A DNA stretch of 64,000 nt from Exophiala sp. HKRS030 (Eukaryota > Ascomycota > Eurotiomycetes > Chaetothyriales > Herpotrichiellaceae). Below, one piece after another: positions 10,668 through 20,657 of this stretch (positions within the stretch are counted from its first letter, which is position 1; each line of letters starts with the position of its first letter). The DNA is taken from positions 6,882,001-6,946,000 of the forward strand of contig JAHWDD010000001.1 of NCBI GenBank assembly GCA_023897205.1, in the 5' to 3' direction. The translations under genes and the position numbers were made by a program. A model generated the notes under the pieces. That model was given only the letters and a program-made list of their open reading frames with translations, did no database searches and was not told where the DNA came from.

Positions 10668-12789
10668 GGTTTTTGTGAAAAAAAGGTGCTTGGCCGGTGG
10701 CGTGTACCATCAAGTTTGATCGGTCCGGCATTTCGATAAGAAGAGCCGTGTGGCGAAACAATACAGTGTCTGGTTCACCTCTGAACACTAGAATCTTGAG
10801 CTTTACTGCCATTTCTACACCTATGTTCGGTCAGTAAGTGGACAGTTTGGATATTTGGGAAAACCCTACAACAGAACTGCTTTTGCTGATGTCCCAGGAT
10901 AGTTTGGAAAAGAATCAATCGAACATTGTGAAAAGAAAACGACTTTGTGGGAGGGGGATGAGAGCGTCTTTATCATCTTTCGCTCCACGCGCTGGGAATG
11001 CGTCCCCGAGAGGTGGACACGGTGAATTCGTTCATGTTCAGAAAATGACAGCAGCTTACGAGTCTTACAAGTACCAGACATGACTCGTATTTTATCCTTG
11101 TGGTGAAATCACCTTGATTTCATCATTGGACTGTCTGACAACCGATTCTGAATTGCCGCCCAAGGCCAAGGTTGGCGGAATGCTGCTGAAGACCGTTGCG
11201 TCGTGCATTGTACTATCTATGCAGCATTGTCAGCGGTAAAAGGTCCCAAATTCATTCAAGCGCAGGAACGCCTGCCTGCTTCGTTGTGAGTCGTTCAAAG
11301 TGAGTGGGTCGAGACCATCGTTGCCATACTTTATCCCAATCGAGCGCTCATACAGACACCGGGCAAGATATGCGAACGTTCTCGTTGCCTAGATATCACG
11401 TCCCACGTTAGAGAACTCCTCAGAAGCCAGCATTATCAAAAGAGCTCCAACAAGACTCGTACTCCATCAGATTCGATGTCTCTAAGGGCCCTAGAAGTTC
11501 TATTCGGACCGTCAATCCTCCTTTCGGTCCTCTTCTCAGCCTTCTTGGGGCCATCTTTCTCATTCCGCTTCACATTCCGCGGCTCTTGCGTCTGGTGTAT
11601 GCAAAGGCCACTGCAAGACAACAACGTCCAAGAATTGATTTTGCAATCAAAAGCGACCAGTCTCAGGTGTGAGAATGAAATGACATCAGGGTGGACTCGA
11701 AAGCCAGGCTGTTATGACTTTCAATGCAAAATTCGGGGCAGGCAAATCTCTCGAACCCTCCAACTTGGGCAAATGGATCTTTGACATGCTTTGAGAGGAT
11801 GGGTTGAGCATCGATTACGAACTTCCAAGCACAGCGAGTGGTTTCAATGGTGTGAGACAGAATTCATCTGGTTTGATAAAATGTGCGTAGGGAAGCAGAG
11901 CGAGGCGGTTGTCTGCAAGTCCCTCCATACACACTAGCAACTAGTAAACTGGAGGCATACACAATGCATTATTAGCGTTCCTTTTTGTACAACCCAGCTT
12001 GGCGCGTTATGGGTGGGTGGATGTAAACAGGGGGTTGTCCCATGGTACAACCCCCCTGTCCTAAAGCCTGGCGAGAACGACAATCTTTTCTTTGAGTGCT
12101 GCCACTCGATGCTCTTCCCCATCTCCTCCATCGAACACGGCTCAGATGGATCCAAGCACTGATGCATTGTCATTCCCCTCCTTTATCTTCAGGGTCGACG
12201 TCGAATCTAAGTATACTATCTCTAACCCCTTCGCTTTCCGGGCTATGCATTCTTTCGAGTGGACATCGTGTGTTTCCTTCGTTGTGGAGACTCTAAAGAC
12301 TCGTTGGAGTCGATCAAAGAATGCACTACTTACGCCCTCAAGGCTCTGTGCCCTCCGCTTGAATATAACGCACGAAATGATGAATGGTCAGTCGCTTTTT
12401 CGATCTTGCGAGTTATATGTCTGACTTAAATGTCGATATCGGTTTCGCTCCTGGGAACCTAATAGTCTCAGGTGCGTATGGAGTCAATTTTCAAGGCCGG
12501 CCGGCTGACCTACAGTTGTAACCGCATCTATGTCCTCAACGACACAAATCACATGGCTATCGCTCGTATACGGGACATCTCGACACATGAAGGAAACCCT
12601 GAGATGGAAGATTGGCACTATCCGTCCATCTTGTACCTCCATGGTGTCTTCCGGATCTGATCCTGACGATGCCTCTATGCTTGAACCAATGGGTGAACAA
12701 TACATGCGAATATTCATCACTTCCCAACAAAGACACAAGTCACGCCCACTTGTGTCGACCTTCTCCCTAGTCTCAAGTAGCACAGTCAT
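10668..12789. other. gene-poor stretch, nothing supported
   Basis: About 2.1 kb with only short open frames on both strands, none with domain motifs or coherent splicing. It separates the relic-bearing region from the cytochrome b561 gene. Confidence 0.4.
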
Positions 12790-13936
12790 TCACAGTGCGC
12801 TACATCGATACTTCTTCTTGATTTCAGCGCTAGGGTTTGGATTTGGCGTAGTCGCACTGGCTTCGACATCAGCAGTCCTGCCCCTCACCTCGTCGGGATC
12901 TCCCTCCAAAGGTGCCTTTCGACGTTCCAATTCGGCCCACACAATGACTATCCCAATATAAACAATCCAGACAATCCCCGCCACCGATCCATACAAGATG
13001 GGTGGCCAAGACGGCCACTTCGGCCCCGGAATCGTCTCGGCAAAGTGAAACCCCAGTCCTCCATTGATCATGCCCAAGGTGATCAGAAATCGTCCAAGCC
13101 AGATGTGGATGTGGGCAAAGACCACTATCTTGGGGTACCTCTGGAAGAATCGATGATTGACAATCTCCGTCAGTGGTTGGAGGAGCATCAGAGCGAGCAC
13201 ACAGAGCCCAAGCACTGGATGGTAAGCGTTCAACTGTTCAATCCCGCGGAGCAGAAGTCAGCCTTTTGCGAATCCCCTTTTTTCGTCTAGCGGTCATGCT
13301 TGTGTCCTCGGAGGTCCTCCCTCCCTCCCATCTCCATTTCTCTCTCTCTGTCATAAAAATTGATCCACTCACCTCATGAATATTCTTCGCCATCCAAATC
13401 CCCATTCCCGCCGCTGCCACAAACACGGCCATCCCCAAGCCCTGGAACACGGCATGAATCCATACTATCTGCGGATGATTCCAGACTCGAATGATGATCC
13501 CACCTACTGGGAACCACAGCAGGAAAGCACTTGCTGCGAGAACCGCGTGCGCTATTCGCACGTAGATGTAGTGGTAAGGGATCTCAAACACCCAGTCCGG
13601 AATGCCCGGAGGTCTCACTCCTGGAGGGAGATTGGCACTTGGTGGCCACTTGTCGAAGCTGAAGTTGAAATCGGTTTGTATGTCGCTGCCGGCGGGGACC
13701 GGTGCTATGTCGCCATTCGGCCAGCTGCCGCTCATCATGTCCGGGCTGGTTGCCCATGCGTTGGGTGGTGGCTGCGGAAGGCTAACTGCGCCTATGGTAA
13801 CCGGTTAGCATGACTGATCTGAACCGACGTGCTCTCCACAGTGAGCTGTTGGCTGGGATCTGCGTTCTCACATACTTGAAAGACTGCATACGAGCAGCAA
13901 CAACAGGTAGGGGATTGCATTGCTTGTGAATGTCAT
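12790..13936 (-). CDS. cytochrome b561-domain membrane protein with signal peptide
   Basis: This is a predicted transmembrane electron carrier with two haems. Three exons are inferred: 13936-13876 (donor GTATGT), 13791-13373 (GTGAGT) and 13233-12790, encoding 307 residues. The first exon encodes a classic signal peptide (MTFTSNAIPYLLLLLVCSLS). A hydrophilic, Pro-rich segment follows, then about five hydrophobic helices. Candidate haem-ligand His residues lie in RIAHAVLA, WIHAVFQG, AYHPVLGL and FAHIHIWLGR, the spacing expected of a b561 core (two His pairs on adjacent helices). The C-terminal tail is charged and probably cytosolic. The extracellular DOMON domain that precedes b561 in many fungal proteins is missing; only about 70 residues separate the signal peptide from the first helix. 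Family call is confident; the substrate is unknown. Confidence 0.82.
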
Positions 13937-14262
13937 ATCTTCTCATCGAAAAGAGTGAGTTGAGGCACTGGTGATTTGTGAAGGGTTGATCAAGAAGACA
14001 TCATACTTCGCCAGGTCGTCTATCAGCCTAATTCAGCTGGCAAGATGTCTTTGAGATGTTTTGGTCGCAGGCACACAGCGCTCCGGCAACGGGTGGAATG
14101 CTTGAGGAGCAGGAATGCAACTAAATCTGGGAACAACAAAGCTTTGGTTGCATATCGTAATCTCGTGGTCGCATTATTCATTTCCCTTTAAGCCGTTCTC
14201 TATAGACAAGGTTACTTGGTCGGTTACGAGCCTTGGTCCTTTTGTTTCAAGAACTTTGCTGT
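13937..14262. other. intergenic, nothing seen
   Basis: This 326-bp gap separates the start of the b561 gene from the end of the oxidoreductase gene; both are on the minus strand. It should hold the b561 promoter, but no recognisable element stands out. Confidence 0.4.
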
Positions 14263-15816
14263 CTAATCGGCAACTCCCTGCCGACTCCACCACTGCTTCC
14301 AATCCACAACCTTGCGCTCTCTCCTGGCCTCCTCCGCCGCAAACACCACGGCATGACTGAGAATGATCTCCGCCAAATCACAACCCACGACTTTCCTCTG
14401 TGCCTCTGCAACATCCATCACATTCTCATCGACGTTCTGCACCGCTTGGACAAACGCGCCCGCCAGACCCCAGTCGCCGCCGCCATGGCTCTTCTCCACT
14501 TCGGGAGCTTGCTTTGGAATGTCGTGCACTGTGGTTTGGCCATCGGCGAAACTGTGCACGGTAATGCTGTGTGAGTCGTAGCTGATCTCGCCGAGTGTGC
14601 CGTAGATCTTGCCTCGTCGTTCGCATTGTGCTTGTGTTGGGTAGGTCATGTGGAAGAGGGCTTGCTTCGGGCCGCGCCCGAGGTCGTGGTTTGGGAGGGT
14701 ATCATCGTCCCATGTTATTGTGACGGTTTGGTCGTCGACGACGTTATTGTCCGCTTCGTACACGCAGCGGCCGTACCAACTTCGACCGGCGATCTCTGAG
14801 TCAGCCGTGGTTGTCTTGTCGTAATCGTCGCCGAGTCTCTCCATCAATGTCTCCTCGGCGGCATCCCATCCTTTAGTCCGCACTATATCTTCGATCTCTG
14901 GCACCACGATCTTCAAAGGCCAGCCGGTGTCCTTTTCCTCTCGCAGCCAACGATCACGATAGATCTTCTTTGCAGAATAAATACAATCTGGCTCAGCCGG
15001 GCATGACAGACAGTTGGTTGTGTCTACGCCAGCGTTCTTTGGTTTCCTAGCTCGACGGAAGTGGGTAAGCGCACCCGTGCTAGAAATCGACGAAGGAAGA
15101 TGTGGCTCGTCACCGATCAACGGACTAGGCGAGCACAGCAGCCAGAGAATGAAATCGATATCGTGGCCGGACTTGGTGAGCAGCGAACCGACACCTTCGG
15201 GCGTTGCACGACGCCAATTCCCTCGCACGTACGAATGTGAGAAATGCCACCAGCCCACGGGTTCCGTGTGCTCGATCGACACAATCTCGCCAATCACTTG
15301 GTCTGATGTCAACAGCTTCCGCAGGAGGATGTTGTGTGGCGAGTAGTGCAGGACGTGACCGATAGATACGATCTTGGGTGGATATTTCGACAGAGCCGAG
15401 GATATGGACAAACAGTCCGATAGTGATAACGCCAGAGGCTTCTCGCATAATATGTGGAGATTGAAATGCGCAATGGCTCGGATGATAGGTGCATGACTCT
15501 CGTCCAAAGTGCAGATAAACACTCCTGTTATAGGACAATACCCGGTATCGTTGTTATCACCACCATTCTTCCGTCGTTGATCCTCCCAAGCAACCCATTC
15601 CTCCCAACCTGCAAACGCTTGGTGTGACTGAGCCTGCCCTCCTCTTCCCCATATATATCTCTCGCCGAATTCCTTCCTCTTGTAAGAATCGACTTCGGCC
15701 ACCGCAGCGATCTTGCCATTCGTTGACGCTTCAACCGCGCGGGCATAGGCGTTGCCTCGAGATCCAGCCCCGATTACTAGGAATTGAGGTTTCTGTGCGG
15801 GTGCAATTGAGCCCAT
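14263..15816 (-). CDS. Gfo/Idh/MocA-family NAD(P)-dependent oxidoreductase
   Basis: This single-exon gene encodes 517 residues, ATG at 15816. The N-terminal Rossmann fold shows FLVIGAGSRGNAYA (dinucleotide binding, residues ~12-25), a following acidic residue in VAEVDSYKR, and the family's EKP motif in LHILCEKPLALSL, whose Lys is catalytic. GHDIDFILWLL marks the substrate domain His/Asp. Family members oxidise or reduce sugars, inositols and related polyols. It is longer than the usual 350-400 residues because of a Cys-bearing insert (CLSCPAEPDC, about residue 265). That C-x2-C-x5-C arrangement could bind a metal, which is inference. Fungal relatives are often labelled StrI-like. The neighbouring genes give no pathway hint. 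Confidence 0.85.
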   Translation of the reverse strand: MGSIAPAQKPQFLVIGAGSRGNAYARAVEASTNGKIAAVAEVDSYKRKEFGERYIWGRGGQAQSHQAFAGWEEWVAWEDQRRKNGGDNNDTGYCPITGVFICTLDESHAPIIRAIAHFNLHILCEKPLALSLSDCLSISSALSKYPPKIVSIGHVLHYSPHNILLRKLLTSDQVIGEIVSIEHTEPVGWWHFSHSYVRGNWRRATPEGVGSLLTKSGHDIDFILWLLCSPSPLIGDEPHLPSSISSTGALTHFRRARKPKNAGVDTTNCLSCPAEPDCIYSAKKIYRDRWLREEKDTGWPLKIVVPEIEDIVRTKGWDAAEETLMERLGDDYDKTTTADSEIAGRSWYGRCVYEADNNVVDDQTVTITWDDDTLPNHDLGRGPKQALFHMTYPTQAQCERRGKIYGTLGEISYDSHSITVHSFADGQTTVHDIPKQAPEVEKSHGGGDWGLAGAFVQAVQNVDENVMDVAEAQRKVVGCDLAEIILSHAVVFAAEEARRERKVVDWKQWWSRQGVAD

Positions 15817-17577
15817 GGTTTCAATTCAGCGATGAGAATGTTGCCAGGCTTGTAAACTTCCACTCGGGTTTGCAGAGTCCATTTGTAGTGCGCCTGGAGC
15901 CAGGAACATCCTGTAGGCACCAGTCAATGTTGTGACTCGTAGAGTCGTGAGCGTTACACATGCGGTGGGAATGTCCGTCAGGTAGGATGATCGTCAATGA
16001 ATTAGTGATGATTGGCCAGCCTCATAGAAAGTCACGTGATAATCTGTTGACGGATGGTTAGCATCGTGCTTGTGTGATTAGTGCCTCCGTGTGCCTCCTC
16101 GCTGAATGCGCCGCTTTATGTGGAGCATTCCAGATACGGTTTAGGTGCTTTAGATCCCCCGCAACTTGTGTAACTAACCAGTCAATTTGTTACCTAGGTA
16201 GTTAGTCAACGAGTTAGTTTGTTAACTGGTGCATTCGTCACCTCCAACTCCATTGATTAGCAGGTCGTGGGAGCATCCGTCTACAATATCGAGTCCACAG
16301 GCAGCATCGCGCAAAGATGATATCGATTATCGCTAGGCGAGTGGTTCTACGTTTCAATGAGAGATATGAGCTCCAAGAAGGAGCAATCATCGAAAAGTTT
16401 TCCGCCCTCTACGGACGTATATCTGGTGACGATTTCTATTCGCACTCATGTCCCGCCAACATATCCTCGAATGTATATGTCGTCCTCGATATTCATTGCA
16501 AAACAGTACCAAACATCTATCTACAGATGATACCTTATCAAGTCTTCAAGGTCAGGAAAAATGAAGAATTGTTCGTGCGTCGTCGTCTTCAGCTAGCCTT
16601 GACTGACACCCATGTTAGTCATTTTGAAGAGCTTTTGCACGGGGCGCCGAGTCTTGCCCGCTTACGCTGTCAGGATCTCCGCTGGGGTCGTGACCAATCT
16701 CATCCAGAGGAATTAGATGGTGATCGTCCTACGCAAATGGTACATTCCCCCGGGACATTCGTGTCTTGAGTGTCCAGGGACAGAGGCGTGACATGTGGTG
16801 GACATTAGACTCGAGCCAGCGTCATTCGAGTACAGCATTGGTGCTACGTCAAGCTATTTATGAGGAGTTGCTTGAACGATACAGCAAGTCTCAAGTGGTC
16901 TCGTATGGCGTCCCTGACATTTTTGGCTACGGAGTTTACCACGTACATCAACCACCTTTGGTGAATTGTGTGACCATAATCAGCCTGATTACAAGTTCTG
17001 GAGGAACATGCTTGATCCCCTCGGCGCAAATATTTCAAGTATGCTAACGTATATGATTGGGCGACTCGGGAGTTTGAGAGGCTGTCAAACCTTAACCAAC
17101 GAGAAGCAAAGACGCAGCGTCCGCCCAGAGGTATCCAGGAGTGAGGAAGGAGTTTTTCAAATGGCGAGTATGGTCTTCCCGATCTTCCCTATCTTTCAGT
17201 TAGTCAGAAAATCCACTGGTTCAGTCTCGCCTGACAGCAAGCTCAATTGCTGCTGACCTATTTCAGGTGACCAGCCATTCATGAAAAGGATGCCTTCCTA
17301 CACTCACCTTATCTGTGGCGATAGGTAGTACACCCATGGCAAGGACTGTGATTGCATGGGTCTCGGACATTTCGTGTTGCTACGTCAATGACGCATTGGA
17401 AGACACAACGTCCGTAACGATTTGGTCCGTATAAGGTATAATTATTGGGTTGTCGAAGAAGGTCGTGTGGACAGTTGCCAAGACCACCCTTGGCTGAATA
17501 TCTCAGACACATATCGCTCTGCTTTCCCACCTCCACTGCAACCCCGTGCAGACACGATCACACCCCCAAATGCAGCC
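15817..17577. other. intergenic with a possible degraded gene at about 16.3-17.25 kb
   Basis: Between the oxidoreductase and the kinase-like gene, plus-strand open frames at 16317-16769, 16766-17047 and 16966-17256 overlap in different frames. Stretches such as AIYEELLERYSKSQVVSYGV and DYKFWRNMLDPLGANISSML look protein-like, yet they lie in different frames with no splice signals to join them. I read this as a decayed gene of unknown family. At 16171-16230 there is a run of GTTAGT/GTTAAC-like repeats. Confidence 0.3.
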
Positions 17578-18689
17578 ATGAACGTATCGGCGACCATGAT
17601 CGAGAAGCACGGAGCGAGTGGGGTTTCCGTTGTTCAGATCTATGGCGGTGACGGCGACGGTGCCGAGGTAGTTATTGAACTCAACGGCAAATGATCGCCG
17701 TGTCTATATTCCCATGTCACTCACTCCAAAATGATAATAACGGGCAGTGTGAGAAACGGGCTGAAGATTATTTGATCAACCTTCTCAGTCGGGCTGCCAC
17801 TGATTGCTTTGGCGATAATGACGACGAGGACGACGACGAGGACGAATACGAGAACATCGTAAACAGAGTGCTAGATGTCATACTCGACGCTGGAGGACCG
17901 ATCTTCACAGAACTGGCAACTACACCAACTCTCGACCCTTCTACGCAGACTCTGCATTCTCTGCTGCACCCAGAGACGGTTCACTTTTGCTTTAAGACGG
18001 AAAACGGCAAGCCGCTCATTGTTGCGATTGACGCCAGCAAAGCCTACGCTACTTCTGAGCCCCTGCCCGACGACAGCATTGATTCCGATTTTTCAATCGA
18101 CCGCGAGCTCCCGGTGTTCTCATCCCGTGAGATCAATGTCCTTGATGTGTTTGTTGGACGTGGTGCCGTTAGCCGAGTCCTAGTTGACGGGCGAGAAATG
18201 CTTTGCAAAGCTCACACGACCGGCTTGCTCGACCTGAATCTCGAGCGGGAATTTCGTGCCCTCGTAGCGATTGAAAAGAGTCTTGCGAAAACGATGCGAA
18301 CGATACGAGTGCCGAAACTATGCGGCTATGTAGAGGACGCAGAGCGCCCTGGGCGCGCTATCGGTCTACTGCGCCAACGGATTCCTCCTGGCGTATCAGG
18401 CGGCAATTTAGGGAGAATGAACATCACGACGATATCACGAGAAAGAAGGGAGAAATGGGCAACCCAGATTCGTGAGGCGGTAAATCAGCTACACAAGATT
18501 GGGGTGGTATGGGGTGATGGAAAGGCTGGCAATGTTATCATCGACGACCAAGACAACGCTTGGCTGATTGACTTCGGTGGTGGGTGGTCGGCGGGATGGG
18601 TAGATGAGGAGTTCGCTGATACTGTGCAAGGGGACGAGCAAGCGGTCAACAGAATTGTACAATTCCTGGGCTTGGAAGGGCTGATTTGA
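17578..18689 (+). CDS. fungal protein kinase-like protein
   Basis: Two exons are inferred, 17578-17667 and 17748-18689, joined by an 80-nt intron (donor GTAGTT, acceptor GGGCAG) and encoding 343 residues. The N-terminal third is acidic (DNDDEDDDEDE) and unrelated to kinases as far as I can see. The C-terminal 200 residues have kinase hallmarks: a candidate beta-3 Lys in EMLCKAH, a Glu in LEREFRAL, the catalytic loop VVWGDGKAGNVII (D-x-K-x-x-N, with Trp-Gly in place of the His-Arg of HRD) and the metal motif LIDFGGGW. This resembles the degenerate kinase-like proteins expanded in moulds. Catalytic residues are kept, so activity is possible, but substrate and role are unknown. The start codon is uncertain, since the frame is open further upstream to another ATG at 17422. 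Confidence 0.6.
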
Positions 18690-19250
18690 TGCCTGTGGAC
18701 AAGGTGCGTTGTCAATGTCTTGGTTGGTATGTCGTTAAGAAAGTATGGTTACGCTCTCAGAGGTGGACCGTGCTCTACGGTCTGTGCATGAACCGCTGCT
18801 GTTTTCTCTTTATGAGAGCATTTTCCCCTCTCAATCAATCTACACGAGGATATTGGGGTGTTAGGCTTTCTAATAATCCAACTCTTTCGTGAACCTTCAC
18901 GTTCATAGCCAAAAGCCCTGAACACTTTAGAACCTGCTTTATTCTCGCCAAGACGCTAAGCCTTAGTATCTGGAAGGGGGTCAGGGCGGCGTCCCCCATG
19001 ATCCCGAAATGGGGCGAGCCGTGAGCAGTTTTCTTGACCTCTGGAGTCTTGATATCTTGTCGTTTCTACTTCAGTGTGCTCGACATCCTCGGGCTACCCA
19101 AACAATTCATCGTCATATTCTGCGCGGCAATGGGATTCTGTCCAAGGATCATTTCATAGGTTGATTTGCTGTTGTAAGTATGTAGCGTGCGGACGAAGTC
19201 GCCGAGTTTGATATCCGTCCCCACAGTCAGTCGATTCCAATGACCTGTCG
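18690..19250. other. intergenic, nothing seen
   Basis: This gap is between two plus-strand genes and should contain the terminator of the kinase-like gene and the promoter of the PrpF-like gene. I see no motif or RNA gene. Confidence 0.4.
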
Positions 19251-20560
19251 ATGATTATGCTTCTTCATATCCTACAGAGATACGCACGGAAAGGACCTCA
19301 TTTCAGGAAACCAGTGTGCGATTGTGTACCGTTGGTCGGCACAGCCTTTAACGCTCCTGGAAGACGGACAATGGCAAGCTCCCCATTCGTCGGCGCCGTG
19401 AAGGCGTCCTTCTGGCGAGGCGGGACATCTAAAGGTGTCTTCCTGAACATCCACGACTTACCCAGCTGGTTCCAGGCCACTCTCCGGTCTTCAAACCGCC
19501 CCACAGACACCGAATTCCAACGCATGGAAGAATTCTTCTCCGCTATCATGGGCTCGCCGGATCCTTACGGCAGGCAGCTGAATGGAATGGGCGGAGGTAT
19601 TTCGTCGCTCAGCAAGGCCATGGTAGTCGGCCCGCCGAGTCAGTCGGGGGCTGATGTCGACTATACCTTCTTTCAAATAGGTATCAAGGATGGAAAGCTC
19701 GATATGGCTGGTAACTGCGGCAATTTGAGCTCGGCTGTGGGCCCCTTTGCATTGAATGCTGGAATCTACGGGGGTAAGCTACGGAGTGAAGGTGTTAATG
19801 AGTCAATCGCCACCAGAGAGGAAGGCGATCGCGTTGTCACCATGAAGATGCGGAATACGAACACCAACAAGATCATCGAATCGGTATTTCCTGCTTGTTT
19901 CGCAGGTGGCGTTTGGCAATACCAGCAAAAAGGAAGCACTTCTATCGACGGCGTGTCCGGCACATCATCGAAGAATACGTTGTCATTCCTCGATCCAGAA
20001 GGCTCCAAGACCAAAAGCGCTCTGCCCACAGGCAATGCCATCGATATTCTACAAGTCGAGGACTTCTCCATCGAAGCATCCCTGATCGACGTGAGCAACC
20101 CTGGAATCTTCATTCGGGGGATCAAGTCGGGTGGAAAGCAGGAGCTACACCTGATGCACTCAATGCAGATCGTGCGCTGATGGAGAAACTGGAGAAGATT
20201 CGCAGAAGAGGTACCGAAATGATGGGTCTCGACCCGAACATCAGCAGCATTCCGAAGATCGTCCTGTTGTTTCCTGCTGCCAAAAAGGGTGTTGATATTT
20301 CTTGTCAGGCTTTGTCGATGGAACAAGCGCACAAAGCTGCGCCAGTAACGCTCGCGCTCAACCTAGGTGTGGCGTGTAAGATGGCTGGCACTATCCCGAA
20401 TCAGCTTTCAAGTCATCTACATTCTTCCAATACTGTTATTGGTCATCCATCGGGCACGTTGGAAGTAGGTGCTGATATTCAAGGTAAGCGCATCGTCAGT
20501 GCACAGCTTATCAGGACTTCTCGTTGTTTGATGGAAGGCTATGTCAATACTACAGCATGA
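19251..20560 (+). CDS. PrpF-family isomerase (2-methylaconitate/aconitate isomerase-like), frame broken at a G5 run
   Basis: PrpF proteins move the double bond or isomerise aconitate-type tricarboxylates. The frame starts at ATG 19251 with a Lys/Arg-rich, acid-poor leader (LLHILQRYARKGPHFRK) that could be a mitochondrial presequence; a second ATG at 19371 (MASSPF) would give a cytosolic form. Conserved blocks are ASFWRGGTSKGVFL, LNGMGGGISSLSKAMVV, DMAGNCGNLSSAVGPFA and TGNAIDIL, then in another frame PDALNADRALMEKLEKIR and GTIPNQL with the C-terminal IGHPSGTLEVGA. The switch fits one missing G in the run 20116-20120; with it the protein is about 436 residues. It is tail to tail with the TcuA-like gene, 97 bp apart. 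Family call is firm; intactness depends on the homopolymer. Confidence 0.82.
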
Positions 20561-20657
20561 GTGTGTTGAGGCTCGGTTGTCTCGGTGTGAGCGACGACAT
20601 AATCACAAGTCACCGATCTGCTGCACTATCTCGAGACCATCGTATTGAATAATATTT

